NCBI GenBank assembly: GCA_016934645.1
Contig: JAFGSL010000406.1
Location: 1 to 21,391, forward strand
Source of the DNA: Anaerolineae bacterium
Lineage (GTDB): Bacteria > Chloroflexota > Anaerolineae > B4-G1 > SLSP01
DNA: 21,391 bases
Direction of reading: 5' to 3'
Below are positions 1 through 8,400 of this stretch, piece by piece (position 1 is the stretch's first letter; every line of letters starts with the position of its first letter). Under the pieces are notes generated by a model. That model did no database searches and had not been told where the DNA came from. It saw only the letters and a program-made list of their open reading frames with translations. Both the position numbers and the translations under genes were made by a program.

Positions 1-2349
1 CACGGCCCCACCGCTGATGTACGTCGTGCTCGACGCATACGCGCCCTTGTCGAAGGGCGTCACGTCGGTATCGGACGAGCGGATGATGAGCGCGTCCAGC
101 GTGCAACCGAGCACCTCGGCGGCGATCTGGCCGAGCACTGTGTCGGAGCCGGTCCCCAGGTCGGTCGCGCCGATCATCAGGTTGAAGGAGCCGTCGTCGT
201 TCATCTTGATGCTGGCGGCGGCCATGTCGAGGTTGGGGATGCCGGAGCCTTGCATCAGGAACGCCACACCGATGCCGCGCCGCAAATGTGGCGCGCCGAC
301 CACGGTGCGCCAGTTGGAATTGCCGTGCTTCTGCGCCCATCCCACCGCCGCTGCACCCTGGATGGCAGCTTCACGCAGCGCATTGGTCTCGATCATCTCA
401 CCGTGGGCTTCGCGCCCTTCGCTCCACGCCTTGCTCATAATGTTCTCAGTGTGTGCTTTGATGATGTTATTCAGGCGGAAGGCCAGCGGGTCCATGCCCA
501 TCTCCGTGGCAACGCGGGTGAGGAGCGTCTCGGTGGCGACGACGCCCTGGGTGACGCCGTACCCGCGATATGCACCCGCGCGCGGCAGCGTCGTGTAGTA
601 CGTCTCGCCCCAAAAGCGGACGTTGGGCGTATTGTAGATCGGCAGCGTCTTGTGACCCGTATTACCGAGCACCGTCAGACCGTGCCCGCCATACGCGCCG
701 GTATCGCTCCACGCGCGCATATCCTGAGCGACCATCGTCCCGTCCTTCTGGACACCCACACGGAAGCGCACGCGCATCGGGTGGCGGGTGACGGTGTAGG
801 TGAACTGCTCCTCGCGGGTCAGCTCCAAGAGCACCGGGCGTCCCGTGGCGATGGTGAGATGCGCGGGGATGTCCTCGTAGATCTCCTGCTTGTTGCCAAA
901 GGCCGCGCCGATGCGCGGCTTGATGACGCGAATCTGTCCTTCCGTGAGACCGAGCACGGGTGCGAGGATGCGGCGGACGTGGAACGGCACCTGCGTCGAG
1001 GTGACGATGACCAGCCGGTCATCCTCATCCCAGTAGGTGAGCGTCACCCATGGTTCCAACGGGACATGCTTCATCTTCTGCGTCTCCACCTCGGTCTCGA
1101 AAACGTGGTCAGCTTCTGCACACGCTGCGTCCACGTCGCCGATGTCGATTTTGACCTTGGCAACGAGGTTCTTGGCCGGGTCGCTATCGCCGAAATTGAC
1201 GTAGTCGGGCTGATCGTGGATGATCGGTGAACCCTCGGCCATGGCCGCGTCGAGGGTGAGGACGGGCGGCAAGACCTCATACGTCACCTTGATAAGTTCT
1301 ACCGCATGCGCCGCAATCTCCGGCGTCTCGGCGGCGACGGCGGCGACGCGGTCACCCACGTAACGCACCTTATCGTCGAAACTGACGTAGTCCAACGGGC
1401 CAGGGATAGGGTAACTTTGGCCTGCCGTCGAATAGACAACGCGTGGCGTGTTTTTGTACGTCAGCACCGCGCGAACACCGGGCAGCGCCTCGGCCTGGCG
1501 CGTGTCGATGGCCTTGATGCGCGCGTGGGCGTGCGGGCTGTGGAGGATTTTGGCATAGAGCATCCCCGGCCGCTCGAAGTCGGCGACGAAAGCAGGCAAG
1601 CCCTGAGCCAGCTTAGGCGCGTCCACTTTGGGCAGTGCCTTGCCGACCACGGCGAATTTCTCCGGCTCGGTCGTGACGACGAAGCGCGTCTGCACTTTGA
1701 CGTGAGTCTGCGTACCGGTACGCCCCCCACCGCTACCGAGATCTGGCGGTTCAGGCGCATCCGGCGCTGCAAACAATCCTTCTGGTGGGCGGAATAGCTC
1801 CTCGCCGAGGCTACCGGATGCCAGACCACCTCCCACCGGGCCACCGGTCGCCAGACCGGCATCCTCACCGCGCAGGTAGGCCGCCGCGCGCAGAATCGCC
1901 TGCACCGGCTTGATGTAACCCGTTTCGCGCGAGACAATGCCGCTGATCGCATCGCGAACCTCGGCTTCGGTGGGACGCGGGTTGCGATCGAGCAGCGCCT
2001 TCCCGGCGAGGATGAGCGCGGGCGTGTCGTAGCCGCTCTGGATCGCGCCGGTTTCGATGAAGGCACGCTGGAGCGGATGCCACGCGGCTTTCTGGTTCCA
2101 ACCTGGACGGTGATGCCCGCTCAGGCCTTCGACGGTCAACACGGTCGCGCCGTCGGCCTGCGCCGCCAGCGTCACCACGCTGCTGCACAATTTGCCATTC
2201 AGCAGCACAGTACTGTAGCCATCAGTGCCATCCTCGCTGCCGAATTTCACGCTCTTGATGCCACTACGCCGCAACAAGTGGAAGAGCGTCTCACGTGGCT
2301 CGATGTCGAAGGCGCGGGGAGTGCCGTTTAGGGTTATGGTTATTCTCAT
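1..2349 (-). CDS. Xanthine dehydrogenase-family molybdopterin hydroxylase with degenerate 2Fe-2S domains (3' end cut off)
   Basis: The frame is open from ATG at 2349 to the left edge (783 codons). A strong Shine-Dalgarno AAGGGGG lies 6 nt upstream. Order: ferredoxin-like domain (about 1-75), helical second 2Fe-2S domain (about 76-160), Gly/Pro-rich linker (about 160-225), a/b hammerhead domain (about 230-370, with motifs such as YVGDRVAAVAAETPEIA), then the molybdenum-cofactor domain (GAAFGNKQEIYED, RAYRGYG, GATDLGTGSDT). The family hydroxylates heterocycles or aldehydes at Mo and passes electrons through two 2Fe-2S clusters. Here the cluster I ligand positions are S38, D43, S46 and V58, and the cluster II positions are S105, D108, S140 and E142, so neither cluster should form. 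The folds themselves look kept (TVLLNGK, TGAIQSGYDTP, SRETGY). The catalytic Glu region lies beyond the edge. Substrate unknown; an internal electron path is unlikely. The family call is firm, the exact reaction is not. Confidence 0.9.
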   Translation of the reverse strand, partial: MRITITLNGTPRAFDIEPRETLFHLLRRSGIKSVKFGSEDGTDGYSTVLLNGKLCSSVVTLAAQADGATVLTVEGLSGHHRPGWNQKAAWHPLQRAFIETGAIQSGYDTPALILAGKALLDRNPRPTEAEVRDAISGIVSRETGYIKPVQAILRAAAYLRGEDAGLATGGPVGGGLASGSLGEELFRPPEGLFAAPDAPEPPDLGSGGGRTGTQTHVKVQTRFVVTTEPEKFAVVGKALPKVDAPKLAQGLPAFVADFERPGMLYAKILHSPHAHARIKAIDTRQAEALPGVRAVLTYKNTPRVVYSTAGQSYPIPGPLDYVSFDDKVRYVGDRVAAVAAETPEIAAHAVELIKVTYEVLPPVLTLDAAMAEGSPIIHDQPDYVNFGDSDPAKNLVAKVKIDIGDVDAACAEADHVFETEVETQKMKHVPLEPWVTLTYWDEDDRLVIVTSTQVPFHVRRILAPVLGLTEGQIRVIKPRIGAAFGNKQEIYEDIPAHLTIATGRPVLLELTREEQFTYTVTRHPMRVRFRVGVQKDGTMVAQDMRAWSDTGAYGGHGLTVLGNTGHKTLPIYNTPNVRFWGETYYTTLPRAGAYRGYGVTQGVVATETLLTRVATEMGMDPLAFRLNNIIKAHTENIMSKAWSEGREAHGEMIETNALREAAIQGAAAVGWAQKHGNSNWRTVVGAPHLRRGIGVAFLMQGSGIPNLDMAAASIKMNDDGSFNLMIGATDLGTGSDTVLGQIAAEVLGCTLDALIIRSSDTDVTPFDKGAYASSTTYISGGAV

Positions 2350-2355
2350 CAGTTA

Positions 2356-2362
2356 CCCCCTT
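2356..2362 (-). promoter_or_regulatory. Ribosome binding site of the molybdoenzyme gene
   Basis: On the minus strand AAGGGGG ends 6 nt before the ATG at 2349. This supports that start and a full-length N-terminal ferredoxin-like domain, so the missing cysteines are not an artefact of a wrong start. Confidence 0.7.
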
Positions 2363-2380
2363 GAAGATAAACCTTTAGGA

Positions 2381-2397
2381 CGTCCGAATATTGGACG
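2381..2397. promoter_or_regulatory. Candidate operator upstream of the molybdoenzyme gene
   Basis: An interrupted palindrome CGTCC-N7-GGACG with an AT-rich centre lies between the likely -10 box and the start codon of the minus-strand molybdoenzyme gene. Its position fits a repressor site. No regulator is assigned. Confidence 0.3.
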
Positions 2398-2407
2398 CTT
2401 TCAGTTC

Positions 2408-2413
2408 ATTATA
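2408..2413 (-). promoter_or_regulatory. Possible -10 box (TATAAT) of the molybdoenzyme gene
   Basis: A perfect TATAAT on the minus strand, 59 nt upstream of the ATG at 2349. No good -35 hexamer sits at 16-18 bp, so the promoter may need an activator, or the box may be a chance match. Confidence 0.35.
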
Positions 2414-2444
2414 GCACAACCTTCAGAAGACTGCCGATTGACAA

Positions 2445-2542
2445 AGACTACAAAAGTCTAGGCACACACCTACATCTCGCAGGATTTTGCTAAACATCGA
2501 CACTTGCTTGATCCTGCGCCACGTGAGACTTTTGTAGTCTAG
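2445..2542. repeat. Nested palindromic element, which supplies the kinase stop codon
   Basis: The 15-bp arms AGACTACAAAAGTCT (2445-2459) and their reverse complement (2526-2540) flank an inner inverted pair, CGCAGGAT (2478-2485) and ATCCTGCG (2511-2518). Each arm is itself a 5-bp stem with a 5-nt loop. The 19 bp at 2524-2542, read on the minus strand, recur exactly at 18263-18281. The TAG stop codon of the upstream minus-strand kinase (2539-2541) lies inside the right arm. The element could also act as a transcription terminator between the two minus-strand genes. No ORF is encoded, so it is best described as a REP/MITE-like element. Confidence 0.75.
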
Positions 2543-3192
2543 CCCCGCATAAGGCGCGGATTCACATAATCCGTATTATCAACCACAAAATCACTGCGGA
2601 TGTGCGGTTGGTGAGTCTCAAGATACCACTGCTGGGCGGGGATGTAACGGAACTCGTAACGTTCCAGATAATCGTCGCCGTAATGAGGGACATCACGAGC
2701 GGCGGCGCGACGCAGCACTTCGTTGAAGGGGATATGCAGGAAGATGCGCAGATCAAAATAAGCGTCAATGGGCGGACGAAAGAGCAAGACACCTTCTACG
2801 AGGACGACGGTATTGCGGTGGATGGTATAGCGGCGAATAGCATTCGACATATCGGTATCCAGGTCAATGAGTGCGAGGGTCTTGTCCAACACTTCGCCGC
2901 ACCGGGCCGGAGCGAGCAGTTCACGCTCCAGGAAACGTAGATTGAAAGCGTGATCGATATAACCGCGCACAGGGTCTGTCCCCTGGCGACGGATGGCGCG
3001 CGGGTTGTGGAAGTCATCCCCGTGGATGAGGATGGCGTCGCGGCCCTGGGTTTGCAGGAAGACGGCGAAGTCCTGGGCGAAGCACGTCTTACCGGCAGTA
3101 TCCACACCGTTGATGCCGACAATCTGAGCGCGTGGCTGGGAATATTCATCCAACCTGCGTGCAATGATCGAAAACAAAGCTTCAGGTTTCAT
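2539..3192 (-). CDS. Uridine kinase/phosphoribulokinase-like P-loop kinase
   Basis: A 217-aa protein starting MKPEALFSII. A Walker A loop (about residues 26-36, GINGVDTAGKT) sits at the end of the first beta strand. It is followed by a GDDFHNP motif near residue 60, where the PRK/URK family places its substrate-binding acidic residues, and a hydrophobic strand VVLVEGVLLFRPP as in the family's Walker B region. The length fits the uridine kinase-like group. The likely role is ATP-dependent phosphorylation of a nucleoside or sugar in the cytosol; the substrate is not decidable. The frame stays open to 3348, but that extension has no family similarity and would run through the promoter region, so the start at 3192 is preferred. 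No good Shine-Dalgarno is present, and the -10 box lies so close to the ATG that the mRNA may be nearly leaderless. The last codons abut a palindromic repeat. Confidence 0.85.
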   Translation of the reverse strand: MKPEALFSIIARRLDEYSQPRAQIVGINGVDTAGKTCFAQDFAVFLQTQGRDAILIHGDDFHNPRAIRRQGTDPVRGYIDHAFNLRFLERELLAPARCGEVLDKTLALIDLDTDMSNAIRRYTIHRNTVVLVEGVLLFRPPIDAYFDLRIFLHIPFNEVLRRAAARDVPHYGDDYLERYEFRYIPAQQWYLETHQPHIRSDFVVDNTDYVNPRLMRG

Positions 3193-3202
3193 CGTTAGCG
3201 TG

Positions 3203-3230
3203 ATTGTAACATAGGTTAAGCGACGGACAA
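3203..3230 (-). promoter_or_regulatory. Predicted promoter of the kinase gene
   Basis: Minus strand: TTGTCC (3225-3230), a 16-bp spacer, then TACAAT (3203-3208). Transcription would begin only a few bases before the ATG at 3192, consistent with the lack of a Shine-Dalgarno. Confidence 0.5.
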
Positions 3231-3262
3231 AGATGGTTTCGTTGCAATCATCGAAAACACTT

Positions 3263-3290
3263 TTGCGATCTAGCCTCATCCGCGTATAAT
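3263..3290 (+). promoter_or_regulatory. Predicted promoter of the fused sensor/regulator gene
   Basis: TTGCGA (3263-3268), a 16-bp spacer, then a perfect TATAAT (3285-3290). It is divergent from the kinase promoter and gives a leader of about 45 nt before the GTG start at 3342. Confidence 0.55.
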
Positions 3291-3322
3291 GGTATGTAGT
3301 TGACCTCGTCTGGTTTCTTGCC

Positions 3323-3330
3323 AAGGGAGG
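3323..3330 (+). promoter_or_regulatory. Ribosome binding site deciding the sensor/regulator start
   Basis: AAGGGAGG lies 11 nt before the in-frame GTG at 3342. It falls downstream of the alternative TTG at 3300 and so argues for the GTG start. Confidence 0.6.
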
Positions 3331-3341
3331 TGGTGTCAAAG

Positions 3342-5231
3342 GTGCCATTCTTTCACCAGAGTGCCATACTTCTGGGAGGACTGCTGGCGCTGCTCATTGT
3401 GGGCATTGGCGTTTATCTATGGGTGCATCTGCGCGCTCAGAATGCCCGGCTGGGGCAAGAAATTGCGGCACACACTATAGCACTGCGCGAGAGTGAAGAA
3501 CGCTTTGCTATCGTGGTCAACAGCATAAATGCCTTCATCTATGTCGCCACAATGGATACCTACGAAGTTCTCTTTATCAACCAGCACGCGCGTGAACTCT
3601 TTGGAGACGTTGTTGGCAAGACTTGCTGGCAAGTGGTCCAGGCCGGCCAAGACGGACCGTGTGCTTTCTGCACGAACCGTCACCTGTTAGACGAAACGGG
3701 ACAACCTACAGGCCCCTACGTCTGGGAGTTCCAAAATACCCGCACCGGCTGTTGGTATCACATCCAGAACCAGGCCATTCGCTGGACCAACGGGCAGATC
3801 GTACGTTTGGAAGTTGCCTACGATATAACCGAAGTAAAAGAGGCCGAGGCACAACGGCAGCGCTTAGCGGTGTTAGAAGAGCGTGAGCGCATCGGCCAGG
3901 ACCTGCACGACGACCTGGGTCAAATTATGAGTTATATTGTCGTCCAAACACAGGCCATTCAAGAACACCGGGAAGACACTGAACCTGATTTGATCCAGGC
4001 AATGTTGGCGCGTGTGCTCCAGGCGGCTAGAAAAGTTCAGGCAGACATGCGTGCCTATATCCTGGGCATCCGTTCACAGTCTGCGCCACTTGCAATGGAC
4101 CTCGGCGCCGCATTGCAAGCCTACCGTCAGGCAATGCTTTCCCAATACGGTCTGAACGTTCAGTTGAGTCTGCCCAACGCGCTCCAGACGATTTCGTTAC
4201 TTCCCCATGTGGAGACGCAGTTATTGCGTATTATTCAAGAGGCACTCACAAATGTGCATAAGCACGCAGGTGTACAGACTGCACAGATCACCGTAACCCT
4301 ACACACAGACGAGCTCCAGGTGATGATCGCGGACGATGGTATAGGTTTCATCACGTCGTCGCATTTTCCCGATGCGGCATCCGAAGAAAGTATCCAGGCT
4401 GGCGAAACCAGCACGGGATTCGGTCTCGACATTATGCGCGAGCGCGCCGCTTCAGTCAGTGGTAGCCTTGAGGTACGTTCTACGCCCGGGGCAGGAACCC
4501 AGGTGATTGTCCAGGTTCCGTGTGGAGCGCCTGCCGTTGTCCCTGATGAGAAGCCGTGGCAGAATTGGCGTGTTTTGTTGGCTGATGATCATACCCTGTT
4601 CTTGGATGGCTTGCGCAATTTGCTGTACAGCCGAGGCGTGCAGGTGGTGGGAATAGCGCATAACGGGGAAGAAGCCCAGGCCCTAGCTCGCACCACGCAT
4701 CCCGACCTGATCCTGATGGACGTCCATATGCCTGAGTGCGATGGTCTGGAAGCCACCCGCCGCATCCACGCTGAACTGCCTGATGTCAAAATCGTGATGC
4801 TCACCGTAGCAGTGGATGATGACACGCTTTTTACTGCGCTCAAGGCGGGCGCATCCGGCTACTTGCTCAAAGCCCTTCAGAGTGAGTCTTTCTTCGAGTT
4901 ACTCACACAGGTAATGCAAGATGAGGTAACCTTGTCGCCTGGATTGGCTTCGAGGGTACTGGTGGAATTTGCACGCCAGACCAAGGCCCCCACTGAGCCT
5001 GTGGGAAACGACATTGCTTCCGAATTTGCAGAGTTAACTGGTCGCCAGTTGGAGATTCTCGATCTGGTGGCGCGTGGCCTGACCTATAAGGAGGTTGGGC
5101 AAAAGTTGTACCTGAGCGAGCGTACCATTCGCTATCACATGGGCCAAATCCTGAAAAACTTACAACTGGAAAATCGCCGGGCAGCGGAGGTCTACGCGCG
5201 GCAAAAAGGATTGGGTGTAGAGGGTTACTGA
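3342..5231 (+). CDS. Membrane-tethered fused histidine kinase/response regulator with LuxR-type HTH
   Basis: About 629 aa from the GTG start. Order: one transmembrane helix (about 6-30), coiled linker, PAS domain (about 50-165) with a CAFC pair and two further cysteines, HisKA_3 dimerisation domain with phosphoacceptor H189 (DLHDDLGQ), HATPase_c (about 290-395, with EALTNVHKHA and DDGIGF), receiver domain (about 408-530) with acceptor D460 in LILMDVHMP and the conserved Lys in GYLLKA, and a GerE/LuxR HTH (about 565-625, LTGRQLEILDLVARGLTYKEVG). NarX/NarL-type systems normally split these parts into two proteins. Here signal detection, phosphotransfer and DNA binding are one polypeptide held at the membrane, with almost no extracytoplasmic loop, so the signal is probably cytosolic, redox or membrane-borne. 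It may control the secreted hydrolase genes directly downstream (inferred from position). All catalytic residues checked are intact. Confidence 0.93.
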   Translation: MPFFHQSAILLGGLLALLIVGIGVYLWVHLRAQNARLGQEIAAHTIALRESEERFAIVVNSINAFIYVATMDTYEVLFINQHARELFGDVVGKTCWQVVQAGQDGPCAFCTNRHLLDETGQPTGPYVWEFQNTRTGCWYHIQNQAIRWTNGQIVRLEVAYDITEVKEAEAQRQRLAVLEERERIGQDLHDDLGQIMSYIVVQTQAIQEHREDTEPDLIQAMLARVLQAARKVQADMRAYILGIRSQSAPLAMDLGAALQAYRQAMLSQYGLNVQLSLPNALQTISLLPHVETQLLRIIQEALTNVHKHAGVQTAQITVTLHTDELQVMIADDGIGFITSSHFPDAASEESIQAGETSTGFGLDIMRERAASVSGSLEVRSTPGAGTQVIVQVPCGAPAVVPDEKPWQNWRVLLADDHTLFLDGLRNLLYSRGVQVVGIAHNGEEAQALARTTHPDLILMDVHMPECDGLEATRRIHAELPDVKIVMLTVAVDDDTLFTALKAGASGYLLKALQSESFFELLTQVMQDEVTLSPGLASRVLVEFARQTKAPTEPVGNDIASEFAELTGRQLEILDLVARGLTYKEVGQKLYLSERTIRYHMGQILKNLQLENRRAAEVYARQKGLGVEGY

Positions 5232-5301
5232 TCCAAACACAACTTTCTAAACGTCTATACGCTTTCAGAGAAGTCGAAATAGTTTGGTTTGATACGCACG
5301 G

Positions 5302-5320
5302 ATCAGTCAATAGTACTGAT
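5302..5320. promoter_or_regulatory. Short inverted repeat between the regulator and protease genes
   Basis: ATCAGT-N7-ACTGAT lies 30 nt upstream of the putative -10 box of the protease gene. NarL/LuxR-family regulators bind similar inverted heptamers, so it could be an operator, but a 6-bp repeat is weak evidence. Confidence 0.25.
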
Positions 5321-5349
5321 TTCTTATGTCGGGTAGTTGTAGTTTGTTT

Positions 5350-5355
5350 TATAAT
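5350..5355 (+). promoter_or_regulatory. Possible -10 box (TATAAT) of the protease gene
   Basis: A perfect TATAAT 88 nt upstream of the protease ATG, without a good -35 hexamer at 16-18 bp. This fits an activator-dependent promoter. The rest of the 212-bp intergenic stretch holds no ORF or further repeat that I can see. Confidence 0.4.
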
Positions 5356-5443
5356 GAATATTAGGAGATGTAGTTCTTCCTGAGTAACAGAATAGTGGTT
5401 TGGGTGTTGAGAGGTGAAGATAGTTTAGGGAAAGGAAACCACG

Positions 5444-8400
5444 ATGAAAAGGACAGTCGCATTTCGAAGTTTGATGTTATTGGGGTTGTTTTTAGCGTTA
5501 CTTCCACTCGGCGTGGGTAACAATGTGTGGGCGCAACCGGCTTCTGCACTTGGGGCTCAAAAATCTGAATTCCCACAGATTCGGCTGCGTACCGGGAGTT
5601 TCGTACCAACTGTGGGCCAAGCACTGGACATATCGTCCGATTTGCGTATGACTTCCTCAACCGAAGGCGGCAATTACTATATTGTCCAATTCAAAGGCCC
5701 CGTTCAAGAAGGATGGAAGGACTCTGTGCGTAACGCTGGGGGCATCTTGTTCGATTACATCCCCGACTTTGCCTTCATCGTGTATATGGACGCGTCTGTC
5801 TTGCAACACGTTACAGCCATACCTGAGGTGATCTGGATAGGGCTGTACGAACCGGCTTTCAAAATCTCGTCAGATTTGGTGGGCACTGAAGGGGACTTAG
5901 ATTTGAACGTGCAGACTTTCCCGAATCAGGCTCCAGAGGTGCTTGCCAGCCATTTAAGTTCTGTAGGAGCAAGCGTACAAGAAGTCTCCCAGCAAAGTAC
6001 GGGCGCTCTCTTCCGTTTGACCTCGGATGCTTCGCACATCAAAGACCTGGCGCACATTCCTGGCGTGAGGTGGATCGAACCTTTCTACGAGCGGGTCTTG
6101 TTCAACGATGTGGCACGCGCCGATGCCATTATGGCGGCTGAGACGATATGGAATGATCTTGGACTTTACGGCGCGGGCCAGATCGTTGCCGTGTCAGACA
6201 CCGGTCTGGATACCGGCAGTTTGGCAACGCTGCATCAGGATTTTCGTGGAGATCCCATTGGTTGTACTGGCACAAACCGTGTAGTGGCCGCCTATGCATT
6301 AGGTCGCACTGGCGATTGGAGTGATAGCTGTTATGATGCCACGTACGGCGCAGAAGGAGGACATGGCACGCATGTAGCCGGATCTATCTTAGGCAATGGC
6401 TGCCAGTCAGGCAGCACTGATCTACCCGATTATAGTGGTTCTCACGCTGGACTAGCGCCGCAAGCCGGGCTGGTGTTCCAGTCAGTGATGAGCAGTGATT
6501 GTGGTTTGGGTGGGCTACCCGATGATCTCAACACACTATTTTCCCAGGCCTATGCTGCTGGCGCACGTATCCATAGTAATAGCTGGGGCTCTTCGGTGAG
6601 CGGACAATATACGGTCGATGCCTATAATACCGATCTCTACTCTTGGAACAATAAAGACTACACCATTCTGTTCTCTGCTGGTAACAGTGGGATCGACGCC
6701 GATAACGACGGTGTAGTTGATCTGGATTCTATGGGAGCGCCGGGTACGGCCAAGAATTGCATCACGGTAGGCGCTACGGAAAATGATCGCCCTTACGGCG
6801 GCGTCAATCCCGAACATACCGGCGACCTTTGGGACGAAGTACAATGTTCCGGCAATGGTGGTGGGGCAGGATGGGGCAATTGTTGGCCAGCCGATTTTCC
6901 GGTTGATCCGATTCTTAGTGACTTGCTATCTGATGATACCTATGGCATGGCGGCTTTCTCCAGCCGTGGCCCTACCGATGATGGGCGCACCAAACCGGAC
7001 ATCGTTGCACCGGGCACCAACATTCTCTCGACCAAATCTCAGGCAACATACGTGAGTAGTGGTTGGGGCGACGGTGAGAACCAATACTACCAGTTTATGG
7101 GTGGCACCAGCATGGCAACACCACTCACTGCCGGTGCAGTCGCTCTGATCCGTGATTTTTACAACGACATTGAAGGGATCGCGGTGCCCAGTTCGGCGCT
7201 GTTGAAAGCCACGTTAGTTAACGGAGCGACAGAGGTTTCTCCGGGACAATATGCTGTACCTTACACCGAACAACCGACAACTCGACCTAATCAGGTTGAA
7301 GGCTGGGGCCGTGTCAATCTACAGGAAAGCCTGCTGCCCACCAGTCCACGTGTATTGCACTATGTAGATTTCACCGAGGGTCTGCAAACTGGAGAATATG
7401 ACAGTGACACATTCTCTATGAGTGCAACGCAGCCGTTTCGCACAACCCTGGCCTGGACGGATTATCCCGGTGCGTTGGCGGCTGCCGGGGGGCTAGTCAA
7501 TGACCTGGATCTGGATGTTACGGATGCCTTAGGTACGATCCATTATCCTAACAATGCCAGCCAACAAGGCGCCACAGAATTTCTAACCTACGATACGGAT
7601 CCTTACTATGTTGTGGCGGTGAACGCATCCAATCAGTATGCTGTCAGGTTCACCCCTACTTCCTATCCAGTATCTGTGGAAGAAGCTGTGTTTTTAGCTT
7701 ATCCTTCCTCTACTCCTGTTAATTATCAAGTGCGGATCTATGATGACGATGGTACGGGAGGAAATCCCGGTACGCTTCTATATGGGCCGATCACGGTTGG
7801 AGTAAGTGCGGCAGGATGGGCTTCATTGAAAATTCCATCGGCCTCTCGCCCTGTAATCACGAGTGGAGGATTTTATGTTTCTGTGCAAGGATCATCCACT
7901 GCGGCTGATTTGACCGACGATCAAACCGATAATACGACCAATTCTTTTTATTATCACAAATTGACCGGCAACAATTATGGATGGGGGCAGTGGACCGGAA
8001 ATGATCTCAATATCCGTGCTAGCGTAGTTGGCTCTGACTACGTCACACCTTATGATCGTATCAACAACCTTATCGGCGTCGACATCAATACGCCGGCTCA
8101 AACCGGCAACTACACCGTCAAAGTCGCCGCTTACAATGTTCCGCAGGGGCCTCAACCCTATGCTTTGGTGACATCGGGCGCAGTCACTCTTACAGGGGCC
8201 CAATCCTACCGCATCTTCGCAGGTGGCGACACTGACCCACGTACTTTTGGCCGCACCGGTGTTCAAATCGATTTCAGCAGTGGCCCTGCGGGCAATGTCA
8301 CCGTGACGATGGATAAGTCCGCTTCATCCCATCCTGCACCACCCGGTGGCTTGTCTCTGGCACTCAACTGGAATGTGAGCAGTGCTATGAGCGGTTTTAC

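Noticed and set aside
250..1230. Long plus-strand reading frame of 326 codons
   Set aside because: It is antisense to the molybdoenzyme gene, which has continuous family similarity, a good ribosome binding site and GC-rich codons that keep the opposite frames open. The translation is Arg/His/Asp-rich with no family motif.
3300..3341. TTG start for the sensor/regulator
   Set aside because: It lies only 10 nt after the -10 box and before the clear AAGGGAGG site. The GTG at 3342 is better placed.
3193..3348. N-terminal extension of the kinase frame by 52 residues
   Set aside because: It would run across the predicted promoters of both divergent genes and has no similarity to the kinase family; family similarity starts after the Met at 3192.
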